Notes: generated from the letters alone by a model not told the origin. Positions 46,027 through 54,974 are shown, numbered from the stretch's first letter. The stretch is 64,000 nucleotides of DNA from Helicobacter pylori (GCF_030062585.1 NZ_CP071935.1:1098837-1162836), one strand, 5' to 3'. Made by a program: numbers and translations.

Positions 46027-46923
46027 TTAAATTTTTTTTAATTCTTTTAAAAGAGCGGGCAAGGCAATGAGTAAGCCTGAACATAAAATCAAAGCCACCC
46101 CTAAAGAGCTTTTAAGATCCAAAAATGTATCGCCTAAATACAGCCCAAACAACAGCCCCCAAACAATGCGGGTATATTCAATGGGGGCGATGATCCCAGC
46201 AGGAGCGTTCATGTAAGCATAGGTTAAGAAATACTGCCCTAAAGTCCCACTAACCCCTATTAAAGAAATCCACAAAATGTCTTCTTTTCTAGGGATATGA
46301 ATGCCTGTGGATAAAAAAGGAATATCAATAAACATGCCTATTAATCCAAGAAGGCTCATGCCAAAGGCGAACGCTAAAATCACGGCTTGCTTGTCGTAAT
46401 ATTCCCTCAAATCCCTTAAAGTGATATACGCTAAAGACACAAAGATCCCGCTCAATATTCCCATAATGATTTCAACTGGTCCTACATTTTCCACGCTAGG
46501 ATCTGAAATCAGCACCACCCCCACTAGCCCGATGCATGCAGAAATTAACGCGCTTCTTTTGAGCTTTTCTTTCAAAAGCAAAGGGGAAAGAAGCACCGTA
46601 TAAATCGGTGCGCATTGCGAGAAAGCCGTCGCTGTGGCGAGCGAAATTTTTTCAATATTATAAAAAAACGCCAGCATGGCTAAGCCCCCCACAACGACCC
46701 TAAAAGCGAGCTTTTTAAAACCGCCCTGTTTGTAACTCTTCAAGCGGTAGGGTTTGAAAGGATAAATAAATAAGAGCAAAAGCGTCATGGTAATGGAGCG
46801 GTAAAACACGTTTTCCATAGGGGAAAAATAATCCGCTGTGATTTTAACAAACGCGCTCATGATCCCAAAGCATAAATTCGCCAAGAGTATCATTGAAACG
46901 CCAAATAAAATGGTATTACGCAT
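46027..46923 (-). CDS. EamA/DMT-family transporter
   Basis: 298 aa with ten membrane helices, in two EamA repeats. Sequence signs are ENVFYRSITMTLLLLF and ATAFSQCAPIYTVLLSPLLL in the first repeat and YAYMNAPAGIIAPIEYTRIVWG in the second. These are drug/metabolite exporters or uptake carriers; the substrate cannot be told. It begins the two-gene unit with the GT-C-like gene. Confidence 0.85.
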   Translation of the reverse strand: MRNTILFGVSMILLANLCFGIMSAFVKITADYFSPMENVFYRSITMTLLLLFIYPFKPYRLKSYKQGGFKKLAFRVVVGGLAMLAFFYNIEKISLATATAFSQCAPIYTVLLSPLLLKEKLKRSALISACIGLVGVVLISDPSVENVGPVEIIMGILSGIFVSLAYITLRDLREYYDKQAVILAFAFGMSLLGLIGMFIDIPFLSTGIHIPRKEDILWISLIGVSGTLGQYFLTYAYMNAPAGIIAPIEYTRIVWGLLFGLYLGDTFLDLKSSLGVALILCSGLLIALPALLKELKKI

Positions 46924-47246
46924 GCCTTTTACCCATTAGATTAAAGATTTTAGGGTAGTTTAACCTAAAATCTCTAATTAAGGATTAAAGTTTTTAAGCT
47001 CTAAAAACATAAAAGTTGCATTGATTGGTAAAATCATGCTATAACAATGTTCTAGGAGTTTTACCTTTTGTTTTGTCTAGAATCATTCTAGAAGCTTCAG
47101 CATTTCAAACTCCTTATAGAAATATGAAAACACAAAAACACGAATCCTTTTTGAAAATAAACTCCTAGACCCTTTTTAAAGGGTTTGAATGCCACTATTA
47201 GAAAAACTTTTAATCCATCGCCTTTTAAATTTTTTAGCCTCACTAT
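46924..47246. other. Spacer with several palindromes between EamA gene and flgJ
   Basis: AGATTTTAGG/CCTAAAATCT (46945-46973) is a 10-bp perfect stem. GGTAAAA/TTTTACC at about 47020-47065 is followed on the plus strand by TTTTGTTTTG, a terminator-like layout. TCTAGAATCATTCTAGA (47076-47092) is a perfect palindrome. On the minus strand an AAGGAG sits before an ATG at 47100, but the ORF is only six codons. No gene is supported; a small RNA is possible. Confidence 0.4.
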
Positions 47247-47261
47247 GGAATGAATTTTGCT
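47246..47261 (+). promoter_or_regulatory. Sigma54 promoter of the FlgJ-like gene
   Basis: TGGAATGAATTTTGCT has GG at 47247-47248 and GC at 47259-47260 with exactly ten bases between, the RpoN -24/-12 pattern. It is about 37 bases before the ATG. In H. pylori RpoN drives middle flagellar genes. Confidence 0.75.
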
Positions 47262-47297
47262 TAACATTAGCGTAAAATCCAATTTTAGGAAATTCAC

Positions 47298-47759
47298 ATG
47301 GCTGTTTCTTCTATCAATCAGTTTGATTCTAACCTCTATGGGCTTTTAAACGCTAAAAGCGCTCCTAAAGAAGACCTAGCTCCTATTGAAAGCGCAGAAA
47401 AAATAGAGCGAGAAAAAAAGGACGCTCCAACAGAAAACCTCCCCTTTAACCCTGACAAGCGAGAGACTTACGGCTTTTTGGTTTTAGAATTGATGAGCGA
47501 TAGAGAGTATGAGGCTTTTTTAAGGGCTACGGCCGGAATGGATGAGAGCCAGAAACGCTTGGCCGCCCAGTCGCTTTATAGCTTGACGGATTTTTATAAC
47601 GGGAAATTCTCTAAAGAAGTGGAAAACGCTCCCAAGCAACCGGTGAATGGCTTGCACAAAAAAGCCTTTCAAACCTTTAACGCCACCAACCATAACGATT
47701 TTTTGCAACGCTACCAAAACGCTTACAACAACCCTTCGTCTATGGATGTGGTTCTTTAA
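47298..47759 (+). CDS. flgJ: FlgJ-like flagellar rod protein
   Basis: 153 aa hydrophilic protein. The N-terminus (MAVSSINQFDSNLYGLLNAK) and the central helix LMSDREYEAFLRATAGMDES fit a rod-cap-like helical protein. The muramidase domain of enterobacterial FlgJ is absent, as in other epsilonproteobacteria. The sigma54 promoter just upstream supports a flagellar role; from memory, the gene (HP1233) belongs to the RpoN regulon. The FlgJ label itself is by similarity of place and size. Confidence 0.7.
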   Translation: MAVSSINQFDSNLYGLLNAKSAPKEDLAPIESAEKIEREKKDAPTENLPFNPDKRETYGFLVLELMSDREYEAFLRATAGMDESQKRLAAQSLYSLTDFYNGKFSKEVENAPKQPVNGLHKKAFQTFNATNHNDFLQRYQNAYNNPSSMDVVL

Positions 47760-47789
47760 AGATTAGGGTTAAATGGAGAACTGATCATC

Positions 47790-47812
47790 AAAAACGCTTT
47801 TGAGCGTTTTTT
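47790..47812. terminator. Bidirectional terminator between flgJ and folP
   Basis: AAAAACGCT and AGCGTTTTT form a stem with loop TTTG, followed by T on both sides. It serves the two convergent genes. Confidence 0.85.
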
Positions 47813-47853
47813 ATCACCAACGTTTTTGATTAAAACAAAACCAAAAATTGGGT

Positions 47854-48996
47854 TCAATCCGCTTCTTCCAAACTCTTAAACACCTTGATGAGATCGATAT
47901 GTTCATCAATATCATGCGCTCTTAAAATACTCGCCCCATTTTGCAGCGCCATTAAATGCAAGCTCAAAGTGCCAGCGAGCCGGTTTTGAACTTCACGCCC
48001 GGTGATAAGCCCGATCGTGTTTTTACGACTCGCTCCCACCAATAGGGGTTTTTTGAACTTAAGAAAATGGCTTAAATGCTTGATTAAGGCTAAATTATGC
48101 TCTTTTAATTTAGCGAATCCAAACCCAATATCTAAAATAATATCTTGAAGCGCATATTTTTCTAAAACCTCTAGTTTTTCCTTAAAGAAGCGATCCATTT
48201 CATCAAATAAATTGTGGTAAAAAACATTTTCTTGCATGTCTTTGGGGGTTTTTTGAGCGTGCATTAAAACGCAAGTGGGCTTGTAATCTCTTGCGACTTC
48301 TAGCATTTCAATGCTATTAAAACCGCTCACGTCATTAAGGATGGAAAAATAATGCTCCAAAGCCATTTGGGCCGTTGTGGCATGGTAGGTGTCTATGCTG
48401 AATTTAGCGCATTGGTAGAGTTTTTGGGATTTGATTTCTAATAAAATTTCTTTTAAGCGATCTTGCTCTGTTTTTGGATCAATGATTTCACTCTCTGGCC
48501 TTGAACTGGCCGCGCCTATATCAATGAGCGTGATACCCTTTTCTAGCCATTGATAGATTTCTTCAAGCGCTTTTTTGCTACTAAAACGGCTCTTTTCATA
48601 GAAACTATCCGGCGTGAGATTCAAGATTGCCATGATCTGAGAAGCGTTAGGCTTAGGGGCTTTGAGGTGGCTTTTTAATTCTTGCGCTAAATGTTTAAGC
48701 CCAAAGGGTTGGGAATGGCACTTAACAATAAGGCGTTCTAATTGGCTAGCGCTCGCAATCAACACCCCATCATAAAAAGGCTCTTTAGCCAAAATACAAT
48801 CTCTTGGCGTGGCAAAATCGCCCCCAACGCTTATGGCCTCTTGCTTTAAAATGAGCGTTGCGCTTAAGGGCAGATGTTGGATTTCAAAAACAAAGCTGAC
48901 ACCTTTTTTATGCATATGGGTTTGAGCGGATTTTTCTGATCCGGTTTTTAAAAGGGCGTTTTTGAGCGCATCAGGGTTAAGGCGTTTTACAATCAT
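47854..48996 (-). CDS. folP: Dihydropteroate synthase with N-terminal extension
   Basis: Joins p-aminobenzoate to the pterin pyrophosphate in folate synthesis; target of sulfonamides. The catalytic core starts near residue 120 with QIMAILNLTPDSFYEKS, then IDIGAASSRPESE and later VGASRKNTIG. The 380-aa length exceeds the usual 270-290 because of about 115 N-terminal residues of unknown role. It overlaps holB by four bases and is the last gene of the rppH-lysC-hobA-holB-folP run. Confidence 0.93.
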   Translation of the reverse strand: MIVKRLNPDALKNALLKTGSEKSAQTHMHKKGVSFVFEIQHLPLSATLILKQEAISVGGDFATPRDCILAKEPFYDGVLIASASQLERLIVKCHSQPFGLKHLAQELKSHLKAPKPNASQIMAILNLTPDSFYEKSRFSSKKALEEIYQWLEKGITLIDIGAASSRPESEIIDPKTEQDRLKEILLEIKSQKLYQCAKFSIDTYHATTAQMALEHYFSILNDVSGFNSIEMLEVARDYKPTCVLMHAQKTPKDMQENVFYHNLFDEMDRFFKEKLEVLEKYALQDIILDIGFGFAKLKEHNLALIKHLSHFLKFKKPLLVGASRKNTIGLITGREVQNRLAGTLSLHLMALQNGASILRAHDIDEHIDLIKVFKSLEEAD

Positions 48997-49649
48997 GGCG
49001 TTTTCTTTTTAGATAAAAGGCTTAAAAGTAGGGGCAAAAGATTGTAGCTGAGCTTGTAATAAGAGCTGTTAGCCTTGATCGCTAAATCAAAGGCTTGCAA
49101 TTCTTGCTCGTTTAAGGGGATCTTATGCCTGTTAACGCTCTCTAACAGGCTTTCAATCCTTTCCCTCTGATTTTCTCTGGAATCAAAATTTTCTTTGTCT
49201 AAATTTTTTAAAAACGCATAAACATCTTTCAAATCCAGCCTGGATAAATCCAAATCTAAAGGTTTTAGAGGGATTTTTTGGCGTTTGTCTTCTTTGATTA
49301 GGCGGGATTTAATGGTGGCTAACACATGGTTTGGGCTTTTAGCGAACATGATAAAACAAACATTATTTGGGGGTTCTTCTAAGATTTTTAAAAGCGCGTT
49401 TTGAGCTTCTACGCCATAGCTGGGCGCGGCGATTAAAAAGGCGTTTAATTCGCTGTGTTTTAGGTTGGCTTTGGATAGGACTTCTTTGGCATGCTCTATT
49501 TTAAAATCCTTGTTAAAAGTTTTGATCACCTTTTTGTCTTTTTCAATGATCTCGGTGTAGAATTTAATGTGGTGTTCAAAAAGGCTTGCAGTCTCTTCTA
49601 GGCTCTCTTCAAGATTGTCTGTATAAATAAGGCGGTTGGAGTTTTTCAC
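48993..49649 (-). CDS. holB: DNA polymerase III delta-prime subunit
   Basis: 218 aa, shorter than the 330-aa E. coli protein. The clamp-loader part is seen in AFLIAAPSYGVEAQNALLKILEEPPNNVCFIMFAKSP (residues about 70-106, AAA+ sensor region), while the P-loop and zinc finger are not present. It overlaps hobA and folP by four bases each. The short length is normal for this lineage. Confidence 0.85.
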   Translation of the reverse strand: MKNSNRLIYTDNLEESLEETASLFEHHIKFYTEIIEKDKKVIKTFNKDFKIEHAKEVLSKANLKHSELNAFLIAAPSYGVEAQNALLKILEEPPNNVCFIMFAKSPNHVLATIKSRLIKEDKRQKIPLKPLDLDLSRLDLKDVYAFLKNLDKENFDSRENQRERIESLLESVNRHKIPLNEQELQAFDLAIKANSSYYKLSYNLLPLLLSLLSKKKTP

Positions 49650-50188
49650 AAAGTAACCTTATTGTATAGCGCGCTAAAAAGCGCGTTTTCAAAGAGTTTG
49701 AAGAGTTGCAATAATTTATAATCCAGCAAACTATCATGCTCTTTTAAAAGCAAGCAATCTTCTTTAAGCTCTTCAAAAAGCCATAAAAAACTAGGGATTT
49801 TACTCAGTAGTAAGGTTTTCAAGCCTTCATTTTCAACCCTCCCAACATGCCAAAACATGGGGTTTTGATAAGTCAGCTCTATGGTGGCTAGAGAAAGATT
49901 CGCATCGTTTTTGGGGTAGAAAGAAGAAGCGTTAAAATCAATGACGGACAATAAGGGGCGCTCTTTTAAATCTTTAGGGTTTAAGTTAGAAAGAATGTAG
50001 TTTAAAAACCAGCGCCTAGAAGAATCCGCGCTCACCAACAGCGATCCGCCATTAAGCACATGCGAAATGGTTTGCGCGATGAGTTTGGCATAGCTTGATC
50101 GCTCTAATTCCAGCCACCCGCTTTGTTGGGCGATAAACTCCCCTTGATCGCGCACAAATTCCTTGATCCAGTCGTAGAAATTTTTCAT
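49646..50188 (-). CDS. hobA: HobA, DnaA-binding initiation factor
   Basis: 180 aa protein that binds DnaA domain I and promotes assembly at oriC; a structural homologue of DiaA. The sequence (MKNFYDWIKEFVRDQGEFIA at the start, GGSLLVSADSSRRWF and NASSFYPKNDANLSLATIEL) is the epsilonproteobacterial HobA as I recall it (HP1230). The SIS-like fold has lost sugar-binding residues. It lies between lysC and holB with four-base overlaps. Confidence 0.85.
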   Translation of the reverse strand: MKNFYDWIKEFVRDQGEFIAQQSGWLELERSSYAKLIAQTISHVLNGGSLLVSADSSRRWFLNYILSNLNPKDLKERPLLSVIDFNASSFYPKNDANLSLATIELTYQNPMFWHVGRVENEGLKTLLLSKIPSFLWLFEELKEDCLLLKEHDSLLDYKLLQLFKLFENALFSALYNKVTL

Positions 50189-51402
50189 TGATCTAATTGA
50201 TACACCGCATGCAAAGTTCTAACCGCTAATTCAGCGTATTTAATGTCAATCAAAACCGAAATTTTAATCTCGCTTGTAGAAATCATCATGATATTGATAT
50301 TGTCTTTGGCTAGGGCTTTAAAAGCGATGCTCGCTACCCCAGAATGCGACTTCATGCCCACGCCCACTATGGAAACTTTAGCGATATTTTCATCATAATC
50401 AATGGAATCCATTTGCGCTAAAAAAGGCTTTAAGGCTTGCTTGGTTTCTTCTATTTGGGTTTTAACGATCGTAAAATCCAAATCGGTTTTGCCGTCTCTG
50501 CCGATCGTTTGGACGATCATATCCACATTAATGCGATATTCCGCTAAAGCGCCAAAGATTTCAGCGGCAATGCCTGGCCGATCTTCTACGCCCTCCATGC
50601 TCACACGAGCCTGATTCTTATCCAATGCGATCCCACTCACTATAGGGGTTTCCATGCGTTCTCCTTTAAACTCTTTTTCAGCCACAATGAGCGTGCCTTC
50701 GCTATGGTTAAACGAATTGCGAGTCACTAATTTCACGCTGAGTTTTTTAGCTAATTCTACCGAGCGGTTTAATAAAACTTTAGCCCCCATAGAAGCCAGT
50801 TCAAGCATTTCATCATAGCTGATTTGCGTGATTTTTTGAGCCTTTTCTTCAATGCGCGGATCAGTGGTATAAACGCCATCCACATCCGTATAAATTTCGC
50901 ACAAATGCGCTTTTAAAGCCCCGGCCAAAGCGACCGCGCTCAAATCGCTCCCCCCACGCCCTAAAGTCGTTGTTTCGCCTTGAATATCAGCGCCTTGAAA
51001 CCCAGCGATCACTACAATGTAGTTTTTTTCTAAAAGCTCTGCGATGCGTTTAGTGTCAATGGATTGGATCACGGCGTTTTGAAAGTGCGAGCTGGTTAAA
51101 ATGCCCGCTTCTTTCCCGCTCAAGGAAATGGCCCTATGCCCGTATCTTTCTAACGCCATGCTCAAAGCCGCGCTTGAAATCCATTCCCCAGCACTCACAA
51201 TCCTGTCCATTTCTCGCTTGTTAGGGTTATGGCTAAAATTCTTGCCAAATTCTAAAAGCCGATCGGTTTCGCCGCTCATCGCTGAAACCACCACCACGAC
51301 TTGATGCCCTAATTTAACGCTTTCTAAAACCCTTTGAGCGACATTGTGGATCCTTTCTATGCTGCCCATGCTCGTGCCGCCGTATTTTTGAACGATTAAC
51401 AC
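50185..51402 (-). CDS. lysC: Aspartokinase
   Basis: 405 aa. Phosphorylates aspartate at the head of lysine, methionine and threonine synthesis. The N-terminal kinase has QKYGGTSMGS and TTLGRGGSDLSAVALAGAL. Two ACT domains follow from about residue 265 (GIALDKNQARVSMEG and ASIAFKALAKDNINIMMIST), so lysine or threonine feedback is likely. It starts one base after rppH. Confidence 0.97.
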   Translation of the reverse strand: MLIVQKYGGTSMGSIERIHNVAQRVLESVKLGHQVVVVVSAMSGETDRLLEFGKNFSHNPNKREMDRIVSAGEWISSAALSMALERYGHRAISLSGKEAGILTSSHFQNAVIQSIDTKRIAELLEKNYIVVIAGFQGADIQGETTTLGRGGSDLSAVALAGALKAHLCEIYTDVDGVYTTDPRIEEKAQKITQISYDEMLELASMGAKVLLNRSVELAKKLSVKLVTRNSFNHSEGTLIVAEKEFKGERMETPIVSGIALDKNQARVSMEGVEDRPGIAAEIFGALAEYRINVDMIVQTIGRDGKTDLDFTIVKTQIEETKQALKPFLAQMDSIDYDENIAKVSIVGVGMKSHSGVASIAFKALAKDNINIMMISTSEIKISVLIDIKYAELAVRTLHAVYQLDQ

Positions 51403-51403
51403 C

Positions 51404-51871
51404 CTATAAATACCCCTCTCTTTTGAAATAAGCGATGACTTGGCGGTACACTTGGCGTTTGAAGGGAACGATTTTTTTAAGCAAATCCTTAAGATGGATG
51501 AATTGATAAGCCCTAAATTCTGGCGTGTGTTTGTTCAAATCAATGTTGTTAGCATGCTTTAGGCGCACTAAAAAATAGCGTTGTTTTTGCCCGTCAAACG
51601 CATAGAATTTATGCTCCATATTGCTTGGGAAATCATAGGCGATCCATCTGGGGTATTGCGCCAAAATCTCTATTTCATTCGTGCCAATTTCTTCTAATAA
51701 TTCTCTATAAAGCGCTTCTAAAGGGGTTTCTCCCTCATCAATGCCCCCTTGGGGGAACTGCCACGCCCCTTCAATGTCTATGCGCTCAGCGATAAAAACT
51801 TCACATGTATTAGGGTAGTCTGGCGACATGATAATGGCCGCAACGTTAGGACGATATTTTTTATGTAGCAT
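51404..51871 (-). CDS. rppH: RNA 5'-pyrophosphohydrolase (Nudix)
   Basis: 155 aa. The Nudix box [20 protein letters not shown] is intact, with the WQFPQGG motif before it, as in the RppH/Ap4A hydrolase group. It removes pyrophosphate from mRNA 5' ends and so starts decay. It is the first gene of the lysC-hobA-holB-folP run. A -10 box lies 41 bases upstream. Confidence 0.9.
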   Translation of the reverse strand: MLHKKYRPNVAAIIMSPDYPNTCEVFIAERIDIEGAWQFPQGGIDEGETPLEALYRELLEEIGTNEIEILAQYPRWIAYDFPSNMEHKFYAFDGQKQRYFLVRLKHANNIDLNKHTPEFRAYQFIHLKDLLKKIVPFKRQVYRQVIAYFKREGYL

Positions 51872-51911
51872 AGGTCTTTATTTTAGCTCTTTCTTGTTTG
51901 ATTAAGATGGT

Positions 51912-51917
51912 ATTATA
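51912..51917 (-). promoter_or_regulatory. -10 box of the rppH-lysC operon
   Basis: Perfect TATAAT on the minus strand, 41 bases before the rppH ATG. Confidence 0.65.
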
Positions 51918-52031
51918 GTGTATGCTGGCTTTAAGTAGGGTTAAGAATGCCATTAAAATCAAAAATTAAGAAAAAAGGGTTTGAAACCCATTTTAATAGC
52001 GCCCAAATAACGCTATTAAAACTGGGAGGGT

Positions 52032-52322
52032 TTATTTGAGAGTGGGGATGTATTTGGCTAAAGCTTTGATGTCTTCATCGCTTAATTTTTTAGCTTGCGC
52101 GCTCATGACAGGATTCTTGTTAGCACCGCTTTTAAAATCCATAAGATCTTTTTCAATTTCTGCTTCACTCATCATGTTAACGATTTTGCTTTTGCCTAAA
52201 GCTTTCTTTTCAAACTTAACCCCATGGCAAGCGGCACAACCTTTTACAAGAGCTTTAACATCGGTTGCCATTAAGGTGTTTGCGAACGCCAAAACGCCTA
52301 AAGCCATAATAACCTTTTTCAT
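52032..52322 (-). CDS. Cytochrome c553
   Basis: 96 aa periplasmic haem protein. The signal peptide ends near TLMATDVKA (about residue 20). The haem site is CAACH at 32-36, and the axial methionine is in NPVMSAQ. It carries electrons from the bc1 complex to the cbb3 oxidase. AAGGAG precedes the ATG, and a TATCAT box is at 52357-52362 on this strand. Single-gene unit. Confidence 0.95.
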   Translation of the reverse strand: MKKVIMALGVLAFANTLMATDVKALVKGCAACHGVKFEKKALGKSKIVNMMSEAEIEKDLMDFKSGANKNPVMSAQAKKLSDEDIKALAKYIPTLK

Positions 52323-52417
52323 CGTTTGTCTCCTTGATTACCAAAATAATCCTAAAATGATACAATTACAAGTTTAAGTTTTGCTTAAAAAATGAAGTGA
52401 AAATGGGAGAAATAAAT

Positions 52418-53455
52418 ATGATTTTATACATTCATATCCCCTTTTGTGAAAATAAATGCGGTTATTGCGCTTTCAATTCTTATGAAAACAAGCATGGGTT
52501 AAAAGAAGAATACACTCAAGCGCTATGCCTGGATTTAAGGCATGCCTTAAGCCAAACTGACGAACCAATTGAAAGTATTTTTATTGGCGGCGGCACGCCT
52601 AACACTTTGAGCGTGAAGGCTTTTGAAAGGGTTTTTGAAAGCATTCATCAACATGCAAGCTTGAGTTTGGATTGTGAGATCACCACTGAAGCTAACCCTG
52701 AACTCATTTCTAAAGCTTGGTGTCAAGGCTTAAAAGATTTAGGGATCAACCGCTTGAGTTTAGGGGTGCAAAGTTTTAGGGAGGATAAATTGTTGTTTTT
52801 AGAGCGCCAGCATTCCAAAAATATCGCCCCCGTGATAGAAACTATTTTAAAAAGCGGGATTGAAAATATCAGTATTGATTTGATTTATAACACCCCATTA
52901 GACAATGAAAACTCTTTAAAAGAAGAACTAAAACTCGCCAAAGAACTCCCTATCAACCACTTGAGCGCTTATGCTTTGAGCGTTGAAAAAAACACGAATT
53001 TAGAAAAAAACGCCAAAAAACCCTCAAGCGTGGATTTTGACAATGTGGTGAGAGAGGTTTTAGAGGGCTTTTCTTTCAAGCAATACGAAGTGTCTAATTA
53101 CGCTAGAAATTATCAAGTCAAACACAACTTGGCTTACTGGGGGGCTAAAGATTATTTAGGGTGTGGGGCTGGGGCTGTGGGCTGCGTGGCGAATGAGCGC
53201 TTTTTTGCGAAAAAACTCATAGAAAACTACATTAAAGACCCCCTAAAACGCCAAGTTGAGACGCTTAATAAACAAGACAAGCGCTTAGAAAAATTGTTTT
53301 TGGGCTTGAGGTGCGTGCTGGGGGTTGAGCTTAGTTTCTTAGATAAAAATAAAGTAAAGTTTTTGATTGAAGAAAATAAGGCTTTCATTAAAAATAACCG
53401 ATTGGTAGCGAGCGATTTTTTCATGGCCGATGAAATGGCTTTGTGGCTGTTGTGA
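52418..53455 (+). CDS. hemW: HemW-like radical SAM protein
   Basis: 345 aa. CENKCGYC (CxxxCxxC) binds the [4Fe-4S] cluster. IFIGGGTPNTL and the C-terminal KHNLAYWGAKDYLG follow; the HNxxYW motif is the mark of HemW, a haem chaperone, rather than the oxidase HemN. The start ATG at 52418 is chosen for its GGGAGA; a GTG at 52397 and an ATG at 52403 lie upstream in frame. Confidence 0.88.
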   Translation: MILYIHIPFCENKCGYCAFNSYENKHGLKEEYTQALCLDLRHALSQTDEPIESIFIGGGTPNTLSVKAFERVFESIHQHASLSLDCEITTEANPELISKAWCQGLKDLGINRLSLGVQSFREDKLLFLERQHSKNIAPVIETILKSGIENISIDLIYNTPLDNENSLKEELKLAKELPINHLSAYALSVEKNTNLEKNAKKPSSVDFDNVVREVLEGFSFKQYEVSNYARNYQVKHNLAYWGAKDYLGCGAGAVGCVANERFFAKKLIENYIKDPLKRQVETLNKQDKRLEKLFLGLRCVLGVELSFLDKNKVKFLIEENKAFIKNNRLVASDFFMADEMALWLL

Positions 53456-53489
53456 TTGTAGGCTCTGCTTCAATGGAGCATTATAATAA

Positions 53490-53517
53490 TTAAAAAATGC
53501 TAGAAAGCGTTTTTTAA
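53490..53517. terminator. Bidirectional terminator between hemW and crcB
   Basis: TTAAAAAATGC pairs with GCGTTTTTTAA across loop TAGAAA, with T-runs in both directions. It overlaps the last bases of crcB (stop at 53514-53516). Confidence 0.8.
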
Positions 53518-53906
53518 TTAACGCCTACAAAATTTTTAGCCAAAAACCACCCGATAGCCACCCCAATAAGCCCTAAAAGGTTAGTGCCTAAGACATAAGA
53601 AATGGCTTCAAGGTATTGGGATTTTTGCAAGAGTTTTAAAGTGTCTAGCCCATAAGAAGAAAAGGTCGTAAAACCCCCTAAAACCCCAGTAACAAAGAAA
53701 ATCCCAAAATCATCGCCAAAAACTTTTTTGGCGGCCAAATGCCCCATAAAGCCGATGACAAAACACCCTATGAGATTCACGCTAAAAGTCCCTAAAGGGA
53801 AACTTTCAAACATTAAAAATTTACTAGGCACCACTTTGCCCACAAAATACCTTAGCGAACTCCCTATAGCCCCCCCTAAAGCGGCCCATAAAAAGACAAA
53901 ATTCAT
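53514..53906 (-). CDS. crcB: Fluoride channel CrcB/Fluc
   Basis: 130 aa with four membrane helices. GGAIGSSLRYFVG and TVGVLGG-like GVLGGFTTFSSYGLD are family motifs; the Phe and Asn residues line the fluoride path. It exports fluoride as a dual-topology dimer. A -10 TATAAT is at 53936-53941 on this strand and AAAGGA precedes the ATG. No fluoride riboswitch is visible in the short leader. Confidence 0.94.
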   Translation of the reverse strand: MNFVFLWAALGGAIGSSLRYFVGKVVPSKFLMFESFPLGTFSVNLIGCFVIGFMGHLAAKKVFGDDFGIFFVTGVLGGFTTFSSYGLDTLKLLQKSQYLEAISYVLGTNLLGLIGVAIGWFLAKNFVGVN

Positions 53907-53952
53907 GCATCATCCTTTAAAAATCAATAGAGAGCATTATAATAAGATGTTT

Positions 53953-54633
53953 TTAACATTCCTTAATCCTCAAACTTAAAGCCAGTTCTAAGCACGCTTC
54001 TAAGGAGGGCTTTTGGGCAATATAGCTTGGAATGCCTTGTTCTTGTAAATAAAGAGCGGTCGTGTTGCCAATGCTTATAGCGGTGTAATTTTCTAAAAAT
54101 TCAAAATAGTGTAAAAAGGCTTTTGCGTGGCTTATAGCGGTAAAAATAAGAACGCTCTTTTCTTTGGGTTTTAAGGCGTTTTGTTCGTTTAAAGTCAAAT
54201 GTTTGAGCTTGTTTTCATAAACAACGGCTTGTTGGAAATTGATGCCATGCTCTAAAAGAATGGTGTCTAAAGAAGAGGCAATTTCTTTTGCCCTAAGATA
54301 CAAAACGCTTTTTTTTTCCAATAAAGGAAGGATTTCTTTGGCGAACTCCTTGCCATGGGCTTTTTCCCCTATAAAGGCGGTTTTAAAATGGTGATCTTGT
54401 AGAGTTTTGGCGGTGGGTTCGCTCAAAGCGTAGGCAGGAATGTTTTGTAACATTTTGAGTTTGGGGCTGTCTTTTAGGGTTTCTAGCAAGGAAAACACCG
54501 CATTTTTAGAAGTGAAAATCAGGGCGTTAAAAGGGGTTAAATCTAATTCTAAAGGATAGTAGCACAATTCATTTAAGATGAGAGTCTTATAAGGGGCGAT
54601 TCTTTGAGAATGCACCCATACAATCTCCCTCAT
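53953..54633 (-). CDS. hemD: Uroporphyrinogen-III synthase
   Basis: 226 aa. Closes hydroxymethylbilane to uroporphyrinogen III in haem synthesis. The family is poorly conserved; the marks here are FNALIFTSKNAVFSLLETL, YALSEPTAKTLQDH and VLIFTAISHAKAFLHYF with ISIGNTTALYLQEQGI. It starts three bases after the rhodanese stop, so both are probably one transcript. Confidence 0.85.
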   Translation of the reverse strand: MREIVWVHSQRIAPYKTLILNELCYYPLELDLTPFNALIFTSKNAVFSLLETLKDSPKLKMLQNIPAYALSEPTAKTLQDHHFKTAFIGEKAHGKEFAKEILPLLEKKSVLYLRAKEIASSLDTILLEHGINFQQAVVYENKLKHLTLNEQNALKPKEKSVLIFTAISHAKAFLHYFEFLENYTAISIGNTTALYLQEQGIPSYIAQKPSLEACLELALSLRIKEC

Positions 54634-54635
54634 GC

Positions 54636-54974
54636 TTAGTTTTTTTTGCCACTCAAAGAAGTGTCATCATAGACCATTCTAAAGCCGTATTTTTCAAAAT
54701 CATAGACATTGCCCTCTAAATAATAGGGCGTATAGCCTAATTCGTGCATGCTTTTAGCCGCATCTAAAGCCCTGCGACCAGCCCTGCAATGGAGCAACAC
54801 TTTTTGATCTTTGTGCTTAGATAAAAAATCAGCGAGCTTTTCTTGGTCATTGACGCTAATGAGCGTAGCGTTAGGCAAATGCAATTCCTCATATTCGTCC
54901 AACTCGCGCACATCTACGACAATAAAATCATTGAAATTGACTTCTTCTAAACTGATCGCATAATCTTCAAGCAT
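54636..54974 (-). CDS. Rhodanese-like domain protein
   Basis: 112 aa single rhodanese domain. The active-site loop is LHCRAGRRALDAA with the catalytic Cys, preceded by VVDVRELDEYEELHLPNA. It may handle sulfane sulfur or cyanide; its partner is unknown. It lies before hemD and is divergent from the D-lactate dehydrogenase gene. Confidence 0.88.
   Translation of the reverse strand: MLEDYAISLEEVNFNDFIVVDVRELDEYEELHLPNATLISVNDQEKLADFLSKHKDQKVLLHCRAGRRALDAAKSMHELGYTPYYLEGNVYDFEKYGFRMVYDDTSLSGKKN

Noticed and set aside
47097..47297. 66-aa minus-strand ORF in the flgJ upstream spacer
   Set aside because: It starts with a GTG directly opposite the flgJ start, covers the sigma54 promoter, and has low-complexity AT-driven composition; no ribosome site is visible.
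53907..53952. Fluoride riboswitch before crcB
   Set aside because: The gap is too short and lacks the conserved pseudoknot sequence.
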